The position numbers and the translations under genes are program-made. A DNA stretch of 64,000 nt from Persicaria tinctoria (lineage: Eukaryota; Streptophyta; Magnoliopsida; Caryophyllales; Polygonaceae): positions 13,415,001 through 13,479,000 of the forward strand of contig JBANSL010000019.1 in NCBI GenBank assembly GCA_037127255.1. Reading direction: 5' to 3'. Of this stretch, positions 50,978 through 62,839 are shown one piece after another (the first letter of the stretch is position 1; every line of letters begins with the position of its first letter). Under the pieces are notes generated by a model. That model saw only the letters and a list, made by a program, of their open reading frames with translations. It did not search any database and had not been told where the DNA came from.

Positions 50978-51686
50978 CGTGAAGAGAGTAGTGATTTTTT
51001 TTAGGGAGGGATAAATGAAGTATTAAAACATTTTTTTTAAAAATGATTAATCCTACTTATGAAAAGTAGACGAAGCAAAGACGTTTGCATATTAAACAAA
51101 TGTTTATAGACATAGTTATATCGATCAATGAGGTCAACATTTCATAGAAGCTACATATAAGTGAAAATGCATGATATTGACTTATAGGATTTTTGGGTAT
51201 AAACTATATAGCGCATTATCGCCACTTTTAATTTACGTTAAAAGACACTTTTTTGGTCGAAATTTACGTAAAAAGATGTGATTTTTGGTTTCTAAGCAGT
51301 CAAATGTTAATACCATGATATTTTTGTCTCCTAAGAAGTCAAAGATTATTCTGAAATTAAAAATTGTTTAGTATTTTTTTTCGCCTCATTCGTACTGCAA
51401 GGGGAGTTCATTTTCTTAGTTCATCATTCACTATTACAGGGGAGAGTTCAAGTAATTTTTATGCAAATTGAACCTAGAACTAATAAAAAAAATTGAGAAA
51501 TTAGGGTTACATTGCCTTCAAAAAATGTCTTTTTTTTTTCTTTCAAATCATTGCCTTACAAAAATCATTGCCTAAACTTGATTTTAACGATGATAGAAGA
51601 TTCGATTAAAAAGAAGCTAATTTTTTTTTATATATATAAAAAATAAAAATGTAAGAATGGTTTTTTGGGGGTGGAGGTGACTGGTG
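50978..51686. other. AT-rich intergenic DNA
   Basis: Short inexact repeats (aaagacact / aaaagatgtg) occur near 51.2-51.3 kb. There is no gene. Confidence 0.55.
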
Positions 51687-51702
51687 AGAACACAAAAGCT
51701 AC

Positions 51703-52004
51703 TTCTAATCGAGGGTGATAACCTTCTGGTTATTAAGGCTCTGCTAGGGGTGTGGAAATGCCCCTGGAATATCGAGCTACTTCAATCTGATATTCTCTTA
51801 GATACTTCGTCCTTCTCTTATGTAGCTATTCGTCATATTTTCAGGGAATCGAATGCAGTGGCTGACTATCTCGCGCGCAGTGCACATGCTTCCCCTGCCG
51901 ACGACAGTTACGACGACGATCCAGAGCTCGGTGCTCTCATCCGCAAGGATGCGCTAGGAAGGAATTCGGCTGCGGCCGACCCGACCTAATTTTTATATTG
52001 CGTC

Positions 52005-52030
<26 letters not shown>
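51703..52030 (+). mobile_element. 5'-truncated LINE tail, perfect 16-bp TSD
   Basis: The TSD agaacacaaaagctac occurs at 51687-51702 and 52031-52046. About 290 bp encode the end of the RNase H domain (LLIEGDNLLVIKALLG, WNIELLQSDILL, IRHIFRESNAVADYLAR), stop at 51989, then about 25 A residues. It is a recent, very short LINE insertion. Confidence 0.95.
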
Positions 52031-52035
<5 letters not shown>

Positions 52036-52260
52036 ACAAAAGCTACAGCGTAAACGGCACGTAGTGATGAAAATAATTAAAGAGGAGGAGCCTTTGAAAA
52101 ACCGACAAGGAAACGACGCTCACTCTTCACTCAACTCTCGCCGCTCGCTCGCACTTCAACTCTTCACTGTACGTACGTGGAAGTGAATACACCCCACGGA
52201 CATACGTACTCATAGTTGTTGGGTTTCTACTTAATTGCCGATACACATACAGACATACTA

Positions 52261-52475
52261 TACTCCCTCTATTTATCCATATTTATCATCTTTGTCCCCA
52301 ATTTTATTCATTAATATTTATTATCCTAATTTGATAAATGTCCTATTTTTAAGAAAATCAATAAATGATATACTATTTTAATTTATTCATTCCACAAATA
52401 ATTTACTCGTCATTATAAGAATATTTTCGTAAAGTAATAGTTAAAATGACATATTTTTACCGAATGGAGATAGTA
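52261..52475. mobile_element. Degenerate Stowaway-like MITE
   Basis: It starts tactccctctatttatcc and ends accgaatggagatagta, an imperfect inverted repeat. The internal arms (aaatgtcct / ataaatgatatac) match only weakly. Confidence 0.45.
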
Positions 52476-52662
52476 TTATGTTAATAATAGTGAATCTTAA
52501 TAAAAGTAAAATATAGAGTATGTGACAAATGAATCTATATTTTTTTTAAATGTCAATGAGAATCGATTGAATTTTAAGTGTGGTTGAACCGAGAGTATTA
52601 TTATCAATGAGCACACGATTATAATTAGTTTTCTTCCCCCTCAAATCCTCAATCCATTACTC

Positions 52663-52878
52663 ATTTTTTTTTATTAGGAAAGAATTCGAGGGGGTGAGCT
52701 CTACCCGATGACATTCTTACGGGTGAGGTATAGAAAACCAAAATTGTTGTAAATATCGACACTTCAGGCACAGTGATAAATGTGTGTAACCTATCAGTCA
52801 CTCTGTTGCCTAACTGGAAAACATGAAAAAAGAACACTTCTTTCCTAATCGATTGTGAGAGTTTAACATCTGATAAGA
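52663..52878 (-). mobile_element. 5'-truncated LINE tail, 14-bp TSD
   Basis: The TSD tcaatccattactc occurs at 52649-52662 and 52879-52892, with a T run at the left end (minus-oriented tail). The minus frame reads ILSDVKLSQSIRKEVFFFHV then LGNRVTDRLHTF, very close to the LINE-C RNase H end at 36.46-36.55 kb. It is therefore a short copy of the LINE-C family. Confidence 0.92.
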
Positions 52879-52892
52879 TCAATCCATTACTC

Positions 52893-53770
52893 CTTATAAA
52901 TGCATTGAAAAACTAGTTATTTATTTATTTATTTTTAATATATAAATGTTGAAAAAACCATTGATCTAAATGGAAAGAGGATCTAAAATGGAGGTCTATA
53001 TCTAGCACGGATGTAGCATGGTAGGTTCAAATCATTCCATTTCAAATTATATACTCTTATTATATGCATTTGTTCAAGTACTCTCGATAATCAAGAATTA
53101 GCTAGGATCAAGGCCTCCCTAATTAATGTAATACTAACAATTAAAAACTAATATAATATTCCCCTCTCTAAACATTTGCTTAAGTGGAGATAAAAAAAAT
53201 GAGGTAAATTGCTTCCATTTCAAATCTCTTACTGCTTTTTATCCCTCACTTCCACTTCCACCTCCACGGGATCACAAACCTAAGTAGTTTTATCAACCCT
53301 AATTTGACCACTTACATTTTAACGTTAAAGTGTACTACTACTCATCAGTCATCACTGCACCCATCGTTTATATATTTTTGACAATGTGTGTGTATTGAAT
53401 TATAAACAAAACCACCAATAAAAAACGGATACATTCAAAATTTTAAAATAAATAAATACGAGAATGAAAAAGGAAAAAAGATTTTCAATAACATAAACTA
53501 TGACCCTTAAAAATGCTAAATTCATATACAAATTATCCTTATATTAAAAAATAATAATATGATTTCAAAATTTTGAAAAAATTTATACCAAAACGTGAGG
53601 TGGCAACCAAAAATAGAACTTGAAAATTCAAAAAATTTGGTTGGGATTTTGATCGGTAGTCAACGTCTTGTTATTCACTCAATTTATTTAGAGTGGTTTT
53701 TTCATAATTTCAATTTAGTACGTGCAATGTATGGGCCGGTTTGTCGTCACGGGGGCCCAAATTGACAACT
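52893..53770. other. AT-rich upstream region of the coiled-coil gene
   Basis: No gene or element boundary is recognised. Possible promoter elements for the gene at 54008 cannot be assigned with confidence. Confidence 0.45.
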
Positions 53771-54007
53771 AGGTGCCCCGCCCCCAGCGCCTAGCCCCAC
53801 AAGATCCTCATGTACTCCCACCCACTCCTCTTTATCTCTCTAGGCTCTTTCTAGTTCCATGTGTTTGTTTTTATATACTCCACTTCAGTACCGTTGGAGA
53901 AGACAAAACTCCTCCTCCTACTACTTACTACCAAGCAACCAGTAAACTCCAAACACATCTTTTTTTGAAAACTCTCCCTCCTCCCACCACCAAAGAAAAG
54001 AGGGTGA

Positions 54008-55943
54008 ATGGCGACGGCGTTAAGGAGGGCCAAGTGGCACCCGCCTCCGCCCCCGACGCCGCGGGTGCTCCACCTGCCGCGGCGGCCCAGGCGGAGGCAG
54101 GTGGTTAAGAGCGTTGACCAGGGTCTCCGGCGGCAAGAGGGGAAGCTGGAGGCTTTGTTTGGACAGGAGAGGGCGTTTTGCTACCCGGTTCCGCCGGTGG
54201 TTCTCTTGAATTCCGGGGAGAGGAGGAGGAGGGAGAGATCGCCGGCGGAGGAGGAGGAGGAGAGGGGAAATGAGGGTATGACTATGGATGGGATTTGGGA
54301 GGAGAAATGGAGGTTCCAAGGGGAGATTTTGAGGGCTGAGTGTAAGTTTCTGAGAATGGAAAAACAGATTGCAGTTAAGAGGCTGGAGAGGGAGAGGGTT
54401 TTCATGGAGACCACTCTAAAATCTGCACTTCACTCCCTCATTTCAGTCAGTGCCCCCCCTTTCTCTTTTATGTTACATTCAACTGAATTTCAAATTGTTT
54501 CTTTGATTGAATTCCTACAATTTCTGATGATGTGATTGATTGCAGGCAAGGAGAAAGGTTGGAGAAGGTGGGAATGTGAGCTTGGTGTTGGAGGAAGAGA
54601 TCAAGGAATTAGCTAAGAAACTGGCAGAGATTCAAAGGTCGTCTAAGAAGACCACAAGGAGAGACCCTGAGCTTCTCAAGGCGGGAGCCAAGCCGAGCAC
54701 TAATTTCGACAAACAAGCAACTCTCCTTCATAAGCAACTGAAAGAGGAATGCGTAGTTAATGTTGGAACTGAAAATGGATTGGCAAAGGAGGAAAATGCT
54801 TCTAACCGAGGAAGTAGCCGGTTTGATGATGTAAGTGAGGAATAGTGCTTATTTCAGACTGAAGTACTGAACTTGAAACATAGAACTAGGATATATTGGA
54901 GGCTGAATCTAAAGTTAATTGCCTAATACCATATAGATTTCTCATGTATTCTGTTGCTTGAAATGGCATTTTAGGTGGAGATTTTGAGGAGGAAAATGGA
55001 AGGTCTGTCAGAAGGGAGATTGTTGAAGAAGATGGAGGATGAGTATGGGCCAATGCTGTCCAGAACAACTAACACATCTGCAGCTAATTCGGCGTCTAAC
55101 TCCCTAAGATACGACTTTCTTGATCTTTCTTCGCTTCAAGAGTCACTCCAGGCAAGTTCCCTTATCCCACAAATCTTGTAGAAACAAAATAACAGGCAGT
55201 GGAGTAATGATCATTGTTGTTTTCTTTTCGTCTTTCAGGAGAAGAAGCTGTGTGAGCAAAAAATATGTGCAGGACACTGTAAAATCATAGTAAGGAGGAT
55301 TATGGAGCAAGTGAGAGCAGAGACAGAACAATGGTCCCAGATGCAAGAGATGCTGGGGCAGGTCCGGGCAGAAATGGAACAATTGCAGGTTTCTCGGGAT
55401 TTCTGGGAAGGCCGAGCAATTGATTCTGACAACAAAATTCAATCTCTCAATGCCATGGTTAGGCTGCAAACCTTAACTATTTTTCTCCATGCCTGCGTAA
55501 AGTGCCTATTCATATTTAAATTCCTCATCTAATATGCTAAATTATCACTGCATTTCCTGAAACAGGTGCAGGAGTGGAAACAGAAAGCACTTTCCCTAGA
55601 GATTAATGAGAAACAACAAGAAAATGCTGTATATTCATTACAAGAACAGCTTGAAAGATTGAGGATAGAGAAAGACCCCAAGGAAGTCACAATCAAGGAC
55701 TTAACACCACACCCGCAGGAGAAAGAAAAGAGGGTCCTTGCTTGTCGTGTGAAAGGGAAAATTCAAGCAGAAGAGAGTTGTAGGAAAATAAGAGACGTTC
55801 TTCATGACAAGAAGATGGTAAGCCACAAAGGTTGCAGCAGACTTGCAACTCCAAACCGACAGCCATTCCAGGATATAGGGAATTTGTCTCCCTTGCCAAG
55901 GCAGAACGGCAAACGATGGGTGCTCCCTTTGCAAAGCCTTTGA
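54008..55943 (+). CDS. Plant-specific coiled-coil protein of unknown function, 498 aa
   Basis: The five exons are 54008-54445, 54546-54830, 54975-55151, 55239-55457 and 55566-55943, all joined in phase 0. The N-terminus is basic and Pro-rich (PPPPPTPRVLHLPRRPRRR, ~12-30) and may bind nucleic acid, membrane or microtubules. Residues ~95-145, ~240-260 and 300-430 are Glu/Lys/Gln-rich coiled coil (EQVRAETEQWSQMQEMLGQV, MEQLQVSRDFWEGRA). A Cys/His pair (CAGHCKIIVRRI) precedes the third coil. Similar proteins are annotated in plant genomes as myosin- or centrosomal-like coiled-coil proteins by composition only. Intron 3 starts with GC rather than GT (55152-55153, gcaagt). No signal peptide or membrane helix is seen. 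The gene looks intact. Confidence 0.85.
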
Positions 55944-56423
55944 CTTATGTATGTAGATAATAACTTTTGACATGTAAAGGGTATCATTACCCTAGGGCAT
56001 AAGGACAATGGAAAAGCTATAGACGAAGTTTACAGTAGTAGTATAAGTTCTCTCAACCATGGTTGTGGTAGTGCACGGTTTCCTTTATTAGTGATTTTCT
56101 CGGTTGTGCTTCTAATTGCTATCAGCTACTGGACTGGATTCTTAGGAGATGTCCAAAATTTCTAATACGAATAGCTGTGAATCTCTCACCAAACTGACCC
56201 TAGTACAGTGTTGTTAAGATTTTGGTAACAATACAGGAACACTTCAAACAACTAGAACCATTGCATGTCATCATCCAACAGAAATTTACGAAAACTGGTT
56301 TGCATAAGATCCTAACTGGATACAAAAGCCTGAAGTTGCAAGAAACTGCATACTGTTTTCCAATAGACTACATAGTACAAGAAATCATACCCAATGAGAA
56401 CCTTGAGTTCGTGTTAGAGATCA

Positions 56424-57071
56424 TCAGCGGTGGCCATGAACACTCTGAAATACACACTTGGCATTCTCCAGACATGTATTCATATCCTCATTGTTGGAGT
56501 CAAGCATCCTCAGCTCCTTCATCTCTTCTTGCCATTTCTCTATCTGCTCCCTGTGAATCCTATTTAATTTCAAGAAATAACTCAGTGAACCCTTCAGTTA
56601 TTGATTTTGAACTGCAATGTAATTCCCTTACTGACATGAGAACTCGCTCTTCAAAATCATTACTCAGCTTGTTGAAAAGTGTCTTCCCACTTTCAAGCAG
56701 CTCAGAGACCTGCAAGGGAAAGTTCCTGCTGTAGTAAGAGATGTTACCCTATCCCTTCAAATCATTACCATAATTACATATAATCAAGAAGTTGTACAAA
56801 TACTTGTTGATTGAAGCGTTCCACTTTTTCAAGTATGTGAGAAATGCCAATCTCCATCTCTTCTGAGCATGGGAAGTTCATTTCAGCTTCATCTTCCATG
56901 TCTATCTCATTTACTCCATCCCCGGATTCCTGGCTTTTGCTATCATCAATCTGTCAGCAAGCATCAACAAGAACTCAGCGGAATACATAACAAGGAACAA
57001 GGATCACAAATTTTATTGACACAACGTACATTTCCTATCTTCTGTTTCTTTACAATCTCAGTGCTGTCCAT
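56424..57071 (-). CDS. Small acidic coiled-coil protein, 132 aa
   Basis: The four minus-strand exons are 57071-57030, 56950-56804, 56709-56636 and 56559-56424. All junctions are in frame with GT-AG signals, including a split Met codon between exons 3 and 4. The start MDSTEIVKKQKIGN carries a basic KKQK patch. Residues 15-45 are strongly acidic (EIDMEDEAEMNF). Residues ~50-115 form a heptad-like helix (ISHILEKVERFNQQVSELLE, REQIEKWQEEMKELRML). I do not recognise the family. It is probably a plant-conserved nuclear or cytosolic protein acting through helix pairing; that is inference. A leader exon may lie near 57.5-57.75 kb. The open plus-strand frame across 56222-56734 is antisense to these exons. 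Confidence 0.8.
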
Positions 57072-57304
57072 TTTGTCTGTCACTCTTTGCTACAGTAGAA
57101 AAGATTGATACTCCGTATTACATAGCAAAAACAGAATGCGATAGATAAATCCAAGTACTGTACGCAGTAAAGACAGATCGACAACTACAAAATCACTTCA
57201 TGTATACTAGATACGACACCGCCATAATTCCTAATTGGTCGAACCTGAAACCTAGTCAGGGATCTCGTTAGCCAGAACTGGACGCAATCAAGTCTAAATC
57301 AAAG

Positions 57305-57402
57305 AAGAAACCGCTAAATGTTTCACTTAATCGCTAAATGTTTCACTTAACCGCTAAATGTTTCACTAAATCAAAGAAGAAACCGCTAAATGTTTCACTT
57401 TC
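57305..57402. repeat. Short tandem repeats 'cgctaaatgtttcact'
   Basis: Four copies of (c/t)cgctaaatgtttcactt, two of them preceded by aaatcaaagaagaaac, lie in the presumed 5' leader or intron of the 132-aa protein gene. Confidence 0.85.
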
Positions 57403-57739
57403 TGCCGAATTCCTTTTCGAAATTCCTCCAGCAAAATTATTCGTCTCAGCTAACCTGATCCTAAGAGCATAAATTTGAACCGCTCAGTCCTCCGCAGTTC
57501 AAAATTTTCGAATCAAATTTCACCCAAAAAAAAAACATTCGAATCAATTTGCACTTACGAAGAAATACGATTCACGGCAGAGAGCGACAAATCCCTTCGA
57601 TCTTCTCTCTTCTGCCGATTGCAGCTAACAAACTAGATTGAAAACAAATCAGAAATCACTAACCGATCAACTGCATCGAAATTGGGAACTGATGAGAGTC
57701 GAACCTTTTCGGAGTTTTCGTAGCTCGCGAGCAATTTCC

Positions 57740-57960
57740 GACTTTCCGATTCTTCGTCAAATGAAATGAAAATTGCCGCGCCATCGGCCTAAATAGTAGA
57801 TTCACTTTCGTACGATATTGATGGGCCCATCCTTATATGAAGCCCAAATATGTGGTTTAAAATGCAGGCCCATCGGCCCATTTTAGAAATCAAATATTTG
57901 TCAATCACTTGGCCATTTCTCGGAAGTCAGGTAGTGCCCTAAGAAACGCGAGATTCATCT
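57740..57960. promoter_or_regulatory. Probable bidirectional promoter
   Basis: Leaders of two divergent genes flank this segment: the minus gene ends its likely 5' UTR near 57770 and the plus gene's leader begins near 57955. It contains repeated ggcccat / gcccaa motifs (57824-57880; site II-like TGGGCC/TGGGCY), typical of housekeeping plant promoters. Confidence 0.55.
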
Positions 57961-58628
57961 TCCCTTCCCGGAGCACCCAAATTCTCAATCCCTCATCAAG
58001 TCATCGTCGATCGACCGCTGTAAGTCGATGTCTCTCATTTCTTTTCATTGCTTGATTGCAGCGTGATTTCTGGGGATGTTTACGATCCGGAATATCATTT
58101 TCTTTATATCCGTGAGGAAATTCGTGGATTAGGGTTTCGATTGACTATAGAAAACGCTTTGATTTAACCTGGATTTGTTGCAATACTTAATCCGCGATGA
58201 AAAATTAAGATCTGATATGGTGGATTTATATTAGACGAATAAAGTTTTCCCCCCTAATCTGAGATTCAACGAACTACGGAGAAATTTATTCTATTTGTCG
58301 ATTAAGAAACACCGATGTATTTCAGAAATTGCCTTTGAAGATCTTGTTTGGGGATTTTACTTTCCAGTTTCCATCTTGTCTAATTGGTGTATTGCTTTAT
58401 TCTTAATAAAGGGGGGAATTGCTTGTGATTTTTTGGCCTCGTAGAATTTGAATAAAATCAATTAATTCATGGGCAAGTTCATCAAGTTTGAGAAGTTCTT
58501 TTACTTCTGAAATTATTGCAATCTCTGACATCTATGCATCGTAGTGTTTGTTTTTATTCCATTGATTGAGCCATTGTGTTCTTATTCAGCAAGTATTGTC
58601 TTCTGTTCCTCTGGTTGACAGTTCGAGT

Positions 58629-58951
58629 ATGGCAGCCAAATATATTATTGGAGCTACAGTTGCGACATTTGGTCTAGCTTATGTCTTGGATACTACCATC
58701 TCCGACAGAGAGATTTTTGGAGGTATAAATTCTACCAGCTATATATATAGTTTTTAACATGAGGCTTGTTTCATGGTTTACAGCTTGCTTTGTTCATTGA
58801 TTCAGGAACTACACCTCACACTGTTTCAAACAAGGGATGGTGGGAAGAGACGGACAAAAAGTTCCAAGCATGGCCACGTACTGCTGGACCACCAGTTGTC
58901 ATGAACCCCATTAGTCGTCAGAACTTCATCATCAAATCTACCGACTCGTAA
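58629..58951 (+). CDS. Small membrane-anchored plant protein, 79 aa, probably organellar
   Basis: The exons are 58629-58722 and 58806-58951, joined at a split Gly codon (EIFG-G-TTPHT). The N-terminus MAAKYIIGATVATFGLAYVL is one hydrophobic helix (~4-22). A soluble tail with TVSNKGWWEETDKKFQAWPR and a PPVVMNPISRQNF block follows. Such short proteins with one N-terminal helix and a Trp-rich tail are often subunits of plant mitochondrial inner-membrane complexes. I recall closely similar plant proteins but cannot name a subunit, so location and role are inference. A leader exon probably ends at about 58019 (gct|gtaagt). The gene looks intact. Confidence 0.8.
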
Positions 58952-60189
58952 AGCTGGTGATGCTGCCTGATATTTCATCTTCAAATATTTGCTACATCGA
59001 TTTTCTGAGATGAGTGCTTTCATGCACTAAGCTCTAAATTGTTTGCTTTTATGCCGTTGATCAATGGAATAACTACTGTTAGAAAACATTGCTCAAAATA
59101 ATGTTGGCATATTGATATTTCTCTTTTCCGGTGAAATTGCTTTCTTGATTTTCAAGAGACCTTATTACTCAATACTCATTGGCTCATTGCTGTGACCTGT
59201 GAGTTCTGAATGTAGTATTTCCTTGCAAAATTCTGAGTTGAATGTAGTGTTTATGTGTGGATATAGCATCCCTCTACGGTGATTAGTTGTCTGATGGAAT
59301 GATTTTATTTATTTTTGGTATGTTGTGATTAGGGACTTTCATCCTCTGTTTGTTCCTCCTGCCTAGTTATTTACCAGTGTCACTGGGTAGATGTCTAGGG
59401 TTGAACTGTTTCAGTGTAATGCAGCGACTGATTTATTACTGTGATTCAATCCCGAATCACCTATTTTGGGGAACCAGAATCTGGTTCAATTCAATTATTT
59501 TAATCTGCCATGGGTTACTGCTGCAAGTTGTGACATACCTTGAGCCATTGTATTGAGTCATCCATTTAATCATTTATACTTCCTGTTCCTTGACCTCCTT
59601 GTTTGATCTATAAACCATGATCTTTGGTGAAAGTGTGAAATCAAGTTACATGGTTAGCAAATCAACTTGCTTTGAAGTGCAATTTTACCCTCATGGAGAA
59701 TGGCCAGACAGAGGGTGACCGGTGACGGGTGTTATGCAATCTTTTGTACTCTAGGGATCAGAGTTTAGTTTTTGCTCAAATTTTGGCAGATTTGAGTTTT
59801 GAAGCAATTGTGGTAACCTTTGGAGGGAAAACCTTGAAAATAGGCAGTTGTTAATGTAAACAGTTCTTAGATTCATTCTTATTGGTGTACTTTGGCCAAG
59901 CATATTTTAGAACTGTTACTCCGTATTTCCCGGCTTGACAGCTCCTTTATATGGATGGCAACTAGCAACTGGTAAGACAATTTTCGTTGTTTTAATGTAG
60001 CATTCCTCTATTAACAAGCAACATTCCCATAATAACAGATTTAAAAATCTTAACAAGCAACTTTGGGATACCAAGGCAACATATCCCAAGCAATATAAAC
60101 ACTCATTCCACACCAACTGTTCTGGGTTTTCGTCCCTAGTTCATTTGGGACTAGTCTACCCATTATTGTTACAAATATATAACTAGTTT
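58952..60189. other. Intergenic region and 3' UTRs of convergent genes
   Basis: This lies between the stop of the 79-aa gene (+) and the stop of the reductase gene (-). Frames are short and no exon or transposon end is recognised. Confidence 0.5.
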
Positions 60190-62731
60190 TCAAAAGCTAA
60201 CAAACTTCTTCTCCTTCAAGCTCTCAACGGTATCTTTCAGACCCTCTTTTAGTGGTATATAGTCGATGCCCAAGCCTTTCGTCTTCTCCTTTGACACCTG
60301 GTACGTTGGCACGAAAGGTTTGTCATCTGCACACCTGCAAATATTTATTTTATAAGGAGTTAAAACTCTAATGTTTATGGCAGAGAGAGTCGTGTTCGCA
60401 ATCACAAAAACTACAAGGCAAAGAGTTGCAAAATTGGTAGAGGAATTGGAACATACTTGTCTGGCAGCAGGAGAGTAGGATAAAGCTCACGTAATTTGCT
60501 CACTACCTCTGAGTGGTGAGCAACCTCCCCGACCAAACAGTACCTTCCATTAGCTGACTCTTTCTCAAACGCCAGTATATGAGCTTCAGCTACATCTTTC
60601 ACATGGACCCATCCAAACGTCGAATTTTGATAAGTAGTTGCCCCTGGCATTAATCAAGGAATGATGAAAACAATGCATTTGCAAGGGGCCAGAGATATGA
60701 ATGTTTATGTAGTTTACCGTTGATGAAGTTTAGAATTGCAGCAGCGCTTGTATTCAGTGTAGGCTGTAGCAAGGGGCCAAAGACCATTGCAGGATTAATG
60801 GTAACCATGTCAATCCCTTTATCCTTTGCAAACTTCCAAGCAGCCTCTTCGGCCAAAGTCTTTGAAAGCACATACCACATCTGCATCAACCCAATGCAAA
60901 AGAAGGGGAAAGGTGTAATTGCACCCATTTGTTCAAAATCCATTTCTCAAATGTGTCGTAAACATGATAGTTGATTAGGAACAAGTGAATGCAATGGTGA
61001 TACAATTCTCACATACAGAATAATTGCCTTGAGCTATATTTTAACAGACACTACAAGGCATGTAGAGATCAATGCAAATTCAACTGCAAGGTTGCAAATT
61101 ATTGTAATTTACTCACCTGTGACTCCCTGCAGAAGTCTGGATCTGAAAACCAGCTTTCATCCACTACAACTTCAGGTGTTCGGGGTTTATCATTGGCTGC
61201 CACAGCAGCCATTGACGATGTCACAACTACCCTTTTCACAGACGAAGCTCTAGCAACAGAACCAAGAACATTAAGGGTGCCTTTTACTGCTGGTTCAATC
61301 AACTCTGCCTGGAACGAGAGCCACAATAGAAACAGCATTATTTAGCATCCAAGAGGAGCAATCGTATTCTTTAATGAAAAGATAAGCAGTAACCTGTGGA
61401 TCCTTGACATCATTGTAAAAGGGCGAAGCGGTATGAAAAACACCCACGCACCCTGCAACGATAGCATCAAAGGAACCCTCTTCCAAAAGGTTGGCCTTGA
61501 ATAAGTGGAGTCTCTCTTTAGCTCCATCAAGTGCAAGCAAGTGCTCAACTTTCTTAGGATCAGCTGCAAAACATAAAGACCCGTGCATATAAAGACTAAA
61601 GTTCATATAGACATGTTCAGAGAAGTAATATGGAAGAGCAAACACTTAGGGCCTGTTTGGCACAAGCTTATTAGAGCTTGAGCTTTTCAAAGAGTTGTGG
61701 CAAAGCTTTTCGCAGTTTTTGAAAAAATAGTTTTACAAAACTTTATGTAATTTGTCATACCAAACCAGAATTTACTCTTTTAATCTATCACAAAGTCTAA
61801 AATTTTGATATATCTTTAAAACTTCATCAAAAAATTTATCTAAATTTTAATCTTAAGTTGGATTAATCTCTGACGCGCTTCCAACTATCATAGCTGATTC
61901 AGGCTGAACCTAGAAGAGTGGTTGAGATTGATTATTAATTACTCCCTCCGTCCTAAAATACATGAGCTTTTAGCATTTTGCACAAGTTTTAATAACACTT
62001 TACTTTTAAAAAAAACATCATCATTACACTAACTTTTTCATAAATTTTATTATTTTTAAACACCCACTAAACATTTTAACAAATCAAATTATTTAAAAAA
62101 ATCAACAACACACAAACCAATACAAATAATTACAAATTCCTACCTAGAAAACATAAAAGCTCATTTATTGTTGGACAAAAACTTACCTCTAAAAACTCAT
62201 GTATTATTGGACGGAGGGAGTATTGATTTGTATCAACTAATTAGAAGAGTGGCTGAGAGTTTAACTCTTTTTACTTTTGTAATGGTTCTGAAGGTTTCTT
62301 GGTTTCCTTTGTTCATCGTAATCTTGAATGAGTGTATAAAACTCAGCTGTTCTGCAATCTGCTAGTTGCAGGTTCATTACAAACAGTCTACTTTATAATT
62401 GATTGATGTAAACTGTTTTCACAAATCTCAACTATGCACAGAAACCCTGAAATCAATTGACTGCACTCAGGTGACTCGGCGATCTTCTCAAGTTAGTAGC
62501 AGTGATACGAATAAAAGTAGAAAACCTAAAAGCGGTACTTGGATGGGAAAAGCTCGAAAATCAGAAGACGAAACACAAAATTGAAAGGGGGAAAAGGTTT
62601 GAGTAGTGCGAACCGGGATCGCGAACGGAGGCGTTGACGGTGTAGCCGCGTTGAAGAAGAAGCTTGACCAGCCATGAAGCGATGAAGCCGGAAGCACCCG
62701 TCACGCACACCAGCTTTCCTGATCCACTCAT
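60190..62731 (-). CDS. Cinnamoyl-CoA reductase-like / phenylacetaldehyde reductase-like short-chain reductase, 324 aa
   Basis: The six minus-strand exons are 62731-62614, 61563-61394, 61308-61117, 60880-60718, 60643-60457 and 60334-60190. Phases join exactly into 324 codons. It is an NADP(H)-dependent extended SDR: Rossmann motif [13 protein letters not shown] (~10-22), catalytic Ser near 127 (VVVTSSMAA), Tyr163 and Lys167 (WYVLSKT). Family blocks are [28 protein letters not shown] and [13 protein letters not shown]. Authentic CCRs of lignin synthesis carry KNWYCYGK around the Tyr; here it is WYVLSKT. That places it in the CCR-like group (Arabidopsis At5g19440, tomato PAR), which reduces aldehydes such as phenylacetaldehyde to alcohols. 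The substrate is not proven. The protein is cytosolic, with no signal peptide. Intron 1 (~1.05 kb) holds a Stowaway MITE. The gene looks intact. Confidence 0.93.
61940..62222. mobile_element. Stowaway MITE in intron 1 of the reductase gene
   Basis: The ends tactccctccgtcctaaaat and atattattggacggagggagta-type are inverted. The arms continue with acatgagctttta / aaaactcatgt. The element is 283 bp with a TA target. Confidence 0.88.
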
Positions 62732-62839
62732 CTCTCTCTCTCTCTCTCAGAGCTCACTTTCCTCTCTGCTACTGTACTAATTATATGGCAGGGGATGTTT
62801 GTCACTTTGTCGGAATGATCAAAGCAGTTACGTTTTCAG

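Noticed and set aside
56222..56734. 170-codon plus-strand frame
   Set aside because: It is antisense to exons 3 and 4 of the 132-aa gene, whose splice phases fit exactly.
60190..62731. Authentic lignin cinnamoyl-CoA reductase (CCR1)
   Set aside because: The KNWYCYGK signature around the catalytic Tyr is replaced by WYVLSKT, so the CCR-like/PAR group fits better.
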